From Ardenticatenaceae bacterium (lineage in GTDB: Bacteria > Chloroflexota > Anaerolineae > Promineifilales > Promineifilaceae): a stretch of 64,000 nucleotides of DNA. The notes under the pieces are model-generated. The model saw only the letters and a program-made list of their open reading frames with translations. It ran no database searches and had not been told where the DNA came from. Position 1 is the first letter of the stretch, and each line of letters opens with the position of its first letter. Made by a program: the position numbers and the translations under genes. This document shows, in pieces, positions 1 through 6,305 of this stretch. Location of the stretch: contig JACKCB010000002.1 in assembly GCA_020634235.1 (NCBI GenBank), forward strand, positions 248,001-312,000, in the 5' to 3' direction.

Positions 1-2
1 TT

Positions 3-803
3 AACCTGAACGCCTGGCTGGCCCGCGAGGGCTGGCTAAACCTGCGTGCCGGGGCCAGCGCCACCCGTCGCCGCAGCCAGCAGCTGGTGGAATGGGCCAA
101 ACAAACCCTGCCCATCACCGATTGGGCCAAGCGGCGGCTGCCCGCCCGCTTTAAGCAGCAGCTAACCAGCCTGCGCAGCGGCGCGGGCAGCATCGACTGG
201 CCGCGCACCCAGGCCTACCGGGTTAAGCTCAGCCATCCCATCGAGGGCATCCATCTCAACCTGCAAGGCCGCCAACCGGCCGGGGTCGTGCCAACCACCG
301 ACTACGAGCCGCTGCGCCAGGAAATCATCGCCCGGCTGCGCACCCGGCCGGAGATTCTGGCCGTCTGCCCGCGCGAGGCGGCATACCACGGCCCCCACCT
401 GGCCAATGCGCCCGACATCCTCCTGCAGCTCCAGCCCGATTTTGACGGCGGTGCCGACCTGGCCGAGATTGTCACCCCCATCCCGGCCGGGTGGCTGCAA
501 AGCATCAGCGGCTACCACGACCTGGACGGCATCCTGGTGGCCGCCGGACCCAGCTTCGTGCCCCAAGCGGCATTGGCCCGGCAGCCTCAACTGCAAGACA
601 TCACCCCCACCGTGCTGCACCTGCTAGGCCAGCCCGTGCCCGCCAATATGGATGGGCGCGTCCTCCTGCCCCTGCTGGCCAGTTCGCGCCCGGTGGTCGT
701 TAGCAGTCCCCTGCCCAATACCCCGGCCGGGGACAACCAGCTCAGCCCCGACGAAGAAGCCGGCATCGCCGCCGCCCTACGCGACCTGGGCTACATCGAG
801 TGA
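3..803 (+). CDS. Alkaline-phosphatase-superfamily phosphodiesterase/nucleotide pyrophosphatase, C-terminal part
   Basis: The open frame enters from the left edge, so the start and the N-terminal metal and nucleophile motifs lie outside the window. What remains is about 266 residues. It carries the late type I phosphodiesterase signature: a GYHDLDGILVAAGP segment, in which the His would be a metal ligand, followed by DITPTVLHLLG and the MDGRVL segment that usually closes the fold. The family hydrolyses phosphodiester or pyrophosphate bonds of nucleotides or related substrates. The actual substrate cannot be inferred. The next gene follows after a 100-base spacer rich in CACCCTATCACC-like repeats. 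Confidence 0.75.
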   Translation, partial: NLNAWLAREGWLNLRAGASATRRRSQQLVEWAKQTLPITDWAKRRLPARFKQQLTSLRSGAGSIDWPRTQAYRVKLSHPIEGIHLNLQGRQPAGVVPTTDYEPLRQEIIARLRTRPEILAVCPREAAYHGPHLANAPDILLQLQPDFDGGADLAEIVTPIPAGWLQSISGYHDLDGILVAAGPSFVPQAALARQPQLQDITPTVLHLLGQPVPANMDGRVLLPLLASSRPVVVSSPLPNTPAGDNQLSPDEEAGIAAALRDLGYIE

Positions 804-905
804 TTCGTATCACGCACTCCATCACCAACCGCCGACAGCCGAGGCCAACAAATTCTCACCCTATCACCCCATCACCCCCGCACCCTATCACCAAAGAGCC
901 TTCCC

Positions 906-1679
906 ATGAACAACACCCCCCTCCCCCACGACCCCTGGCCAGCCCTGAACCCACCCTACGATGGGGCTTTGCGCCAGGCGGTGCAGTTTATCCTCGACCG
1001 TTTCGATCCGGACATCCTGGGCATTGTCGTCTCCGGCTCCATCATTCGCGGCAACCCCAACGCCACCAGCGACCTGGACATCTACGTGCTGCGCGACCGG
1101 CCGGAGCGCCAACGCCTTCAGCGCCTCTTCAATGGCGTGCCGGCCGAGATCTTCGTCAACCCCCCGGCGCAGGTGTGGCGCTACCTGGCCGCAGAGCAGG
1201 CGGAGGGGCGTCCAGTGACGGCCCACATGCTGGCCACCGGCATCGCCGTTCTGCAGCGCCATCCGGTGGTGGCCCAGTTGCAGGAAAAGGCAGAAGCGTT
1301 GTTGGCCACCCGGCCGGGACCCTCCCCCCAGGCCCTCACAATGGCCCGCTACACGGCCGCCACCACCTACGAAGACGCCACCGACGTGGCCAGCCAGGAC
1401 CCGGCCACCGCCGCCATGCTCATGAGCCAGGCCGTCTGCCAGATGCTCGACTACTACTTCCTGGCCCACGGCCAACTGCGCCCCCGCGCCAAAGAGCTGC
1501 TGGCCACCCTCGCCGGGCAAGACCCAGAAGCCGGCGCACTGGCCAGCGCCTACTGGCAAACTGGCGATTTCGCGCAGCAGATGGCCCTGGCCCAGCAGCT
1601 TGCCGACCGCATCCTCGGCGTGCGCGGCTTCTTTGAATGGGAGACGGAGCCAGAAACCATCCCCCCGGACTCAGGCTGA
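906..1679 (+). CDS. Nucleotidyltransferase-fold protein (MNT/KNTase-like)
   Basis: This is a 257-residue protein. Residues about 35-60 contain a Gly-Ser motif followed after 11 residues by Asp-Leu-Asp (SGS...SDLDIYV), the metal-binding core of the polymerase-beta-like nucleotidyltransferase fold. The remaining two thirds are helical, as in kanamycin-nucleotidyltransferase-like or HEPN-linked proteins. It probably transfers a nucleotide to a small molecule or protein, but the substrate is unknown. Its stop overlaps the 3' end of the convergent methyltransferase gene by 9 bases. The ATG at 906 has only a weak purine-rich upstream stretch. Confidence 0.7.
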   Translation: MNNTPLPHDPWPALNPPYDGALRQAVQFILDRFDPDILGIVVSGSIIRGNPNATSDLDIYVLRDRPERQRLQRLFNGVPAEIFVNPPAQVWRYLAAEQAEGRPVTAHMLATGIAVLQRHPVVAQLQEKAEALLATRPGPSPQALTMARYTAATTYEDATDVASQDPATAAMLMSQAVCQMLDYYFLAHGQLRPRAKELLATLAGQDPEAGALASAYWQTGDFAQQMALAQQLADRILGVRGFFEWETEPETIPPDSG

Positions 1680-2291
1680 CCCGGCCGGGGCCGGGTTCGC
1701 CTTCCGCCGCAGCCAATACCAGGCCGAAGCCCAGCTAGAACCATCGGCCATCGTCGTCAGCCCCCGCTCAACCTGCGTGAAGTCAAAATCGGCGGTGAAG
1801 ATAGCGCGCAGCCAGCTTTCCGGCATACCGCGCGGCCCCTCTTCCGCCGGAGCGTCCTCATCACGCAGGCGCACATAAAGCAAGAAGATGGCGCCCGGCC
1901 GGAGCAGGCGCGCCAGTTCACCCTCGTACAGACGCAGCTCCGCCTCGTCCAGCGCGTGGCTGCAGCCCACATCCAGGGCAAAATCATACGGCGCCGCCAG
2001 AAAACCCAGATCGGTAATCGAAGCCACGTGGAACCGGACATCGACACCGGCCGCGGTCGCCCGCTGCCGGGCCACCGCCACCGCCTGGTCAATGAAATCC
2101 ACCCCATCCACCTGCCAGCCCTGGCTGGCCATGTAGATCGAGGCCCGGCCGTAGCCGCAGCCCAGGTCCAGCGCCCGGCCGGGGGGCAGCGTCGGGATCA
2201 GCGCCAGCACTTCCGGCGGCGGCAGCTCCGCATCCCAGGGCACATTCCCTTCGTTGTATCGTTCTAATAATCGCTCGTACGTTGTGTTCAT
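1671..2291 (-). CDS. Class I SAM-dependent methyltransferase
   Basis: This is a 206-residue protein starting at ATG 2291. SAM-binding motif I is clear (ALDLGCGYGRAS, residues about 39-50), followed by an acidic residue at the end of strand 2 (VDGVDF) and an ALDVGCSHAL segment at motif IV. The family methylates small molecules, and the N-terminal YNEGNVPWD stretch resembles the thiopurine-methyltransferase-like/tellurite-resistance group. A TATAAT lies exactly 6 bases upstream of the ATG, so the mRNA may be leaderless. An upstream in-frame start would add 21 residues of poor quality and is rejected. Confidence 0.8.
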   Translation of the reverse strand: MNTTYERLLERYNEGNVPWDAELPPPEVLALIPTLPPGRALDLGCGYGRASIYMASQGWQVDGVDFIDQAVAVARQRATAAGVDVRFHVASITDLGFLAAPYDFALDVGCSHALDEAELRLYEGELARLLRPGAIFLLYVRLRDEDAPAEEGPRGMPESWLRAIFTADFDFTQVERGLTTMADGSSWASAWYWLRRKANPAPAGSA

Positions 2292-2297
2292 ACCTCG

Positions 2298-2303
2298 ATT
2301 ATA
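2298..2303 (-). promoter_or_regulatory. -10 element for a predicted leaderless methyltransferase mRNA
   Basis: A perfect TATAAT on the minus strand ends 6 bases before the ATG at 2291, which would place the transcription start at or within a base of the start codon. The same 6-base spacing is seen at priA (6306) and the DUF309 gene (53236). No clear -35 hexamer was found. Confidence 0.5.
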
Positions 2304-2416
2304 CCGGCAAAAAGATACCGGCAACAGTTTCAGGCAGGCCGGCGAACGGCACACCGCCCGCGCCGCCCCAATCCTGCCCTACGCATTACCAACGACCCTG
2401 GTAAAATCAATCCGCC

Positions 2417-3241
2417 ATGAAAGAGCAACTTCGTTTTGACGGCACGCTGCGCTATATCGACACTCACTGGCCCACCATTTTGCTGGGCTATGGTGGGGGC
2501 AGCTTGCTCATCCTGCTCACCATCCTGGTGAGCTTCCGCCTCGGCTGGTGGGCCTTTGTGCTGCCGGCCCTGGCCGCCAGCCTGATTTTGGCCTACTTCT
2601 TTGTGGCCATGCTCTGGGCTGCCCACGAACAGTACGACAAGCGCGAAAACCTGGACCACCATATCCTGTTCAACCTGAGCAACCTGGAGCCAACCGACTC
2701 CTTTGCCCACGTCAATCTGGGGTCGCGCATTACGGCTATCGGCCTCAGCCGCCGCCTCACCAGTGGCCATGTGTCAGTCATCGACGTGTACAACCCGCAG
2801 TTGACCCCCGGCCGGGCTTTGGTCCGCATGCGCCATCGCAACGCCCACCCCCCCGCCGACCCGCGCCTCACCTGGCTGGACGGCAGCATCTACCTCCTGC
2901 CCCTGCCCGATAGCAGCGTCAAGGTCGTGACCATGAGCCGCATGTTGTCCGAGTTCTGGCAGCACGGTGACCGGCTGCGCCTGCTGCAAGAAATCGACCG
3001 GGTGCTGGTCCCTGGTGGGCGGCTGCTGCTGGCTGAGCGCACCCGCACCGAAACCAATGCCCTGGTCATGGGAACAGGCGTACTCAAGCTGGCCCCGGCC
3101 GGGTACTGGCAAGCCCTCCTGCAAGAAGCCGGCTTCAACGTCCGTCACGAGCAGAACGTGCGCGGCCTGGTGCACTACTGGCGCGCCGACAAACCCTACC
3201 CCAACCAACCCCGGCAGCTCAGCTTTGACTTTGGCCTATAG
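2417..3241 (+). CDS. Membrane-anchored methyltransferase-like protein
   Basis: This is a 274-residue protein. Residues about 20-75 form two adjacent hydrophobic segments, after which a class I methyltransferase-type domain occupies residues about 100-260. The first Gly-rich SAM loop is poorly conserved (TSGHVSVIDVYNPQLTPG), while the later methyltransferase-11 features are good: LPLPDSSVKVV, LQEIDRVLVPGGRLLLAERT and YWQALLQEAGF. It may act on lipids or on a membrane-bound substrate. It is unusual for the SAM domain to follow a two-pass anchor. A TAAAAT lies 9 bases before the ATG. Confidence 0.65.
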   Translation: MKEQLRFDGTLRYIDTHWPTILLGYGGGSLLILLTILVSFRLGWWAFVLPALAASLILAYFFVAMLWAAHEQYDKRENLDHHILFNLSNLEPTDSFAHVNLGSRITAIGLSRRLTSGHVSVIDVYNPQLTPGRALVRMRHRNAHPPADPRLTWLDGSIYLLPLPDSSVKVVTMSRMLSEFWQHGDRLRLLQEIDRVLVPGGRLLLAERTRTETNALVMGTGVLKLAPAGYWQALLQEAGFNVRHEQNVRGLVHYWRADKPYPNQPRQLSFDFGL

Positions 3242-3271
3242 CCCCCTCACCCGTCCAGGCAATTGCGGTCA

Positions 3272-3301
3272 TTGACACGCTAAATCCGAAAGTTCTATAA
3301 T
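3272..3301 (+). promoter_or_regulatory. Sigma70-type promoter upstream of the gene at 3376
   Basis: TTGACA (3272-3277) and TATAAT (3296-3301) are both perfect consensus hexamers separated by 18 bases. Transcription would begin near 3308, leaving a leader of about 68 bases before the ATG at 3376. This is one of the cleanest promoters in the window. Confidence 0.75.
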
Positions 3302-3375
3302 ATAAACATCGTCCGGGAGCCAACCACCTGGCCGGCCTGTGCCCGGCCGGGATGCATCTCAACGGGGTAAAAGCT

Positions 3376-3966
3376 ATGAACAACGAACTCGACATACTCC
3401 AAAAAGACCTGGAAATCTTCGAGGCGATGGTCGCCGAAGTCAACGACTACCTCATGAGCGAATCTACCGACTGGACCATGAGCCGCGGTGACATGCCCAA
3501 ATTAACCCTGGGAGGGTGCCTGATGCGCTGCCACCGGCTGTCCGCCGTGCGCAGCAGCCTGCCCCTGGAACTTCAAGCCCGGATCGAGGCCGCCTGCACC
3601 CGGCTGCAAGTAGCCATGTCTGGCGATGGCAAAACCATCCGCTTTGAACACCGCGCCCACCAGGAAATGCGCCTGCGCCTGCGCGAATGGGGCCGTCACC
3701 TACGGGACATGTCCAGCCGCGCCATGGCCCGGCCGGAGCAATACGCCAGCGTCGTCGACACGCGCGTCGTCATTGAACTCCTGCTGCAGCGGCTCAGCCA
3801 GCCCCAATTCCGGCTCGACCCGGATCTGAAGGAAGAGCTAGCCGCCCTGGACAAACACCTGCAAGGACGCTGGCAGCCCGGCAGCTTTGTCTGGCCGGCC
3901 GTGTGGCAGCCCGCCTACCCGGCCGGGACCTACTGGTGGCTCTACGGCCAGATCAAACAAGCCTAG
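3376..3966 (+). CDS. Conserved-type hypothetical protein, 196 residues
   Basis: I do not recognise a family. The predicted protein is soluble and mostly helical, has no signal peptide or membrane segment, and ends in an aromatic-rich tail (VWPAVWQPAYPAGTYWWLYG). The start at 3376 is preferred over an ATG eight codons earlier because a G-rich Shine-Dalgarno-like run precedes it. It stands alone behind a consensus promoter at 3272-3301 and is followed by a separate promoter-terminator unit, so it is probably monocistronic. Confidence 0.65.
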   Translation: MNNELDILQKDLEIFEAMVAEVNDYLMSESTDWTMSRGDMPKLTLGGCLMRCHRLSAVRSSLPLELQARIEAACTRLQVAMSGDGKTIRFEHRAHQEMRLRLREWGRHLRDMSSRAMARPEQYASVVDTRVVIELLLQRLSQPQFRLDPDLKEELAALDKHLQGRWQPGSFVWPAVWQPAYPAGTYWWLYGQIKQA

Positions 3967-4002
3967 CCCGCAACCATAACGCGGAAAAGGCTGGTTAAAT
4001 GC

Positions 4003-4031
4003 TTGACAAAGTCTAGAAATTGGCCATAATT
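4003..4031 (+). promoter_or_regulatory. Orphan sigma70-type promoter
   Basis: TTGACA at 4003-4008 is followed after 16-17 bases by CATAAT/ATAATT at 4025-4031. No plus-strand gene follows; the next gene is on the opposite strand and ends at 4202. The promoter therefore seems to serve the short unit ending at the terminator-like hairpin at 4051-4096. Confidence 0.6.
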
Positions 4032-4036
4032 AAACA

Positions 4037-4096
4037 TGGCTCCCCCCCTCGAGGTGGCTCTGCAGGCGCCCGCTTGTGGACCACCTCACTTTTTTT
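4037..4096 (+). ncRNA. Candidate small RNA (about 60 nt) ending in an intrinsic terminator
   Basis: From the predicted start near 4037 the transcript would contain a G+C-rich hairpin, GAGGTGG (4051-4057) pairing with CCACCTC (4081-4087), followed closely by seven T residues (4090-4096). The length from promoter to T-tract and the absence of an open frame fit a short noncoding RNA. The hairpin could also simply terminate the gene ending at 3966; the dedicated promoter argues for a separate unit. Confidence 0.45.
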
Positions 4097-4135
4097 ACCC
4101 GGACCACAACCCCACCGAGCAAGCACGTCTGAAAC

Positions 4136-4168
4136 AAAAAAAAGAGACCCGGCCGGGGGCCGGGCCTC
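4136..4168 (-). terminator. Intrinsic terminator of the acyl-CoA dehydrogenase gene
   Basis: On the minus strand an 11-bp stem (4168-4158 with 4154-4144, including one G-U pair) has a 3-base loop and is followed by eight T residues (4143-4136). It lies 34 bases downstream of the stop codon at 4202. The stem is built on the CCGGCC palindrome core. Confidence 0.8.
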
Positions 4169-4201
4169 CATAAAAACGCCCCAGCGACGGGCGGCCCGGC
4201 G

Positions 4202-5365
4202 CTAACGCAGCCCGGTCAAGCTGCGGGCAATCACCATCCGCTGAATCTCACTGGTGCCCTCATAAATCTCCGTAATCTTGGCATCACGGAAATAGCGCTC
4301 CAGGGGCATCTCCTTACTGTAACCCATGCCCCCGTGAATCTGAATCGCCTGCGTGGTCACCCACATCGCCGTCTCACTGGCATACAGCTTGGCCATACTC
4401 GCTTCCATCGTATACCGGCCGCCGCCCTTGGCCGCCGCCATCTTGGCCAGCGCCGCCTGATAAATGAGCAGCCGGCTGGCCTCTACCCGGCATTTCATAT
4501 CCGCCAGCTTCTGCTGAATCATCTGGAACTGGCCAATCTTTTGCCCAAACGCCTCGCGCTCCCGTGCATAACTCACACTGGCCTCCAGTGCCGCCGTCGC
4601 AATGCCCAACGCCTGCGAGGCGATACCAATACGGCCGGCGTCTAGCACGCTCATGGCAATCTTAAAGCCATCCCCCTCCTCGCCCAGCCGGTTCTCCACC
4701 GGGCACTCGTAATTATCAAACATGATCTCGCTGGTCGCGCTGGCCCGGATGCCCAGCTTTGGCTCCGTCTTGCCCCGGCTGAAGCCCGGTTTGTCCGTCT
4801 CAACAATGAAAGCGGTCACGCCGCGGTGCTTCTTCTCCGGCTGGGTCATGGTAAACAGTACAATGATATCGGCATAGGGGGCCGAGGTAACCCAAGATTT
4901 GCGGCCGTTGATGATGTAGTGGGTCCCGGCCGGGTTCAACACCGCCCGGCTGGCCATCGTCCCCGCATCACTGCCACTCATCGGCTCCGTCAGGCTGTAC
5001 GCCCCAATCTTCTGCCCCCCGGCAATCGCCGCCAGATAGTTCCGCTTCTGCTCCTCCGTCCCATACTTCATCAGGCCATGGCACACCAGCGAATTGTTCA
5101 CCGACATAATGGTGCCGTGGCTGGCATCCACTTTGGAGATCTCCTCCATGGCCAGCACATAAGCCAGCGTATCCATGCCCGCCCCGTTATAGGCTTCCGG
5201 CACTTCAATACCCATAAAACCCAACTGCCCCATCTGCCGCACCGTCGCCAGCGGGAATTCGCCCGTCTGGTCGTGGTGCTCCGCAATGGGCGCAATCGAT
5301 TTCTGGGCAAAATCGCGCGCCGCCTGCCGAATCATCTCGTGCTCTTCGGTGATAAAGTCAAACAT
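4202..5365 (-). CDS. Acyl-CoA dehydrogenase
   Basis: This 387-residue FAD flavoprotein oxidises acyl-CoA thioesters to trans-2-enoyl-CoA and passes electrons to ETF in fatty-acid or branched-chain amino-acid degradation. It shows the family motif TEPMSGSDAGTM (about residue 125) and, near the C terminus, IYEGTSEIQ, whose Glu (about residue 369) aligns with the catalytic base of short/medium/branched-chain enzymes. The length is normal. The start at 5365 has a strong GAGGAGG Shine-Dalgarno; an in-frame extension of 13 codons upstream lacks one. It is apparently monocistronic, with a clear terminator downstream. Chain-length specificity cannot be told. Confidence 0.93.
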   Translation of the reverse strand: MFDFITEEHEMIRQAARDFAQKSIAPIAEHHDQTGEFPLATVRQMGQLGFMGIEVPEAYNGAGMDTLAYVLAMEEISKVDASHGTIMSVNNSLVCHGLMKYGTEEQKRNYLAAIAGGQKIGAYSLTEPMSGSDAGTMASRAVLNPAGTHYIINGRKSWVTSAPYADIIVLFTMTQPEKKHRGVTAFIVETDKPGFSRGKTEPKLGIRASATSEIMFDNYECPVENRLGEEGDGFKIAMSVLDAGRIGIASQALGIATAALEASVSYAREREAFGQKIGQFQMIQQKLADMKCRVEASRLLIYQAALAKMAAAKGGGRYTMEASMAKLYASETAMWVTTQAIQIHGGMGYSKEMPLERYFRDAKITEIYEGTSEIQRMVIARSLTGLR

Positions 5366-5421
5366 GATCAAGAACCTCCTCAGTGGGTTACAGCCGCCGG
5401 CCATCCACCGCCGGCAGCCAA

Positions 5422-6144
5422 TCAGGTGTGAAGTGGGTAATTCTGAATCTCGACGATCAGCCGTTCAAAATCCCTGGGAGCCAGCTCCAACCCCTCTTCC
5501 CAACGGCTGCGCTCGGCCAGCCAGTAACGGCCATCCTCACCGGCGATCACCTCTGGCGGCAGCTCCGGCCGGGTTGGCAAGGTCATCCGCGACCGCAGCG
5601 ACTTGTCGTACAATTCCGCCGGCTCAATGCGGTGGAAGCCAAAACGCGCCACCCAGGCATCCCGCTGCTTGGGTGATGCGTAGCAGTAAACCGTGACCCG
5701 GATGTCATCTTGCTGCACCCGGCCGGCGAAGCAATACCAGTTGGCCGAAACGCGCCGCTCCCGCCCACCACGTGGATAACCGGATAGCGAGAAGTACCAC
5801 AGGGTCAGGTTCACCGTCTTGCTGCGTTCAATGCGCTCCGCTTGCCCCGGCCGGGTCGTAAACGCAATCTCATCCGTCGCCAGGATCAGCCCCCGCCCAC
5901 TGCGCCACACCCGCTTCAGCATCGTCTCGCCGGCCAACGCCAGCAGCAGCCCCACCGGCAAAGCCCCCACGCAGGCCAACAGCACCGTCGAGTCCATCGC
6001 CGGGAACAGCGCCGACAACCCATAGTCCAACAAATAGAACCCCAGGCACAAACCCAGGAACAGGATAAACGGTACCGCCACCCGGATGCCATTGTGTTCC
6101 GCGTCGGCATAAATCACAGTTGCTTGTCCAGTCGCTTCAGACAT
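5422..6144 (-). CDS. Two-TM membrane protein of unknown function, 240 residues
   Basis: Two hydrophobic helices (residues about 23-45 and 52-75) precede a cytosolic-looking domain of mixed strands. The order resembles PH-like or YdbT/DUF304-type membrane proteins (ILATDEIAFTTRP followed by strand-rich sequence), but I cannot assign a family with confidence. It lies 56 bases upstream of the acyl-CoA dehydrogenase start on the same strand, so cotranscription is possible. It is divergent from priA, with an inverted repeat at 6173-6196 between them. Confidence 0.6.
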   Translation of the reverse strand: MSEATGQATVIYADAEHNGIRVAVPFILFLGLCLGFYLLDYGLSALFPAMDSTVLLACVGALPVGLLLALAGETMLKRVWRSGRGLILATDEIAFTTRPGQAERIERSKTVNLTLWYFSLSGYPRGGRERRVSANWYCFAGRVQQDDIRVTVYCYASPKQRDAWVARFGFHRIEPAELYDKSLRSRMTLPTRPELPPEVIAGEDGRYWLAERSRWEEGLELAPRDFERLIVEIQNYPLHT

Positions 6145-6172
6145 ACGCCACCAGTCTCAGCCATCGTATACA

Positions 6173-6196
6173 CATACCAGATTGGCAGATGGTATG
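6173..6196. promoter_or_regulatory. Inverted repeat in the divergent priA spacer
   Basis: CATACCA (6173-6179) and TGGTATG (6190-6196) form a perfect 7-bp inverted repeat with a 10-base spacer. It sits 29 bases upstream of the minus-strand start at 6144 and could be an operator for that gene. No regulator is identifiable nearby. Confidence 0.35.
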
Positions 6197-6290
6197 CTGA
6201 CCCGCTGGTTTTGGCAAGTGTTTGCAGCCGCGCCCGGCAGCCAGCACCTGCCCCGGAAGCCCCACCAACCACGCATTCCCCCGCGCCCCA

Positions 6291-6299
6291 TGCTATAAT
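6291..6299 (+). promoter_or_regulatory. Extended -10 element for a predicted leaderless priA mRNA
   Basis: TGC followed by a perfect TATAAT (6294-6299) ends exactly 6 bases before the ATG at 6306, which puts the expected start site on the initiation codon. There is no Shine-Dalgarno. The sequence GCTATAATNCCCCTATG is nearly repeated at the DUF309 gene (53222-53238). Confidence 0.6.
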
Positions 6300-6305
6300 C
6301 CCCCT

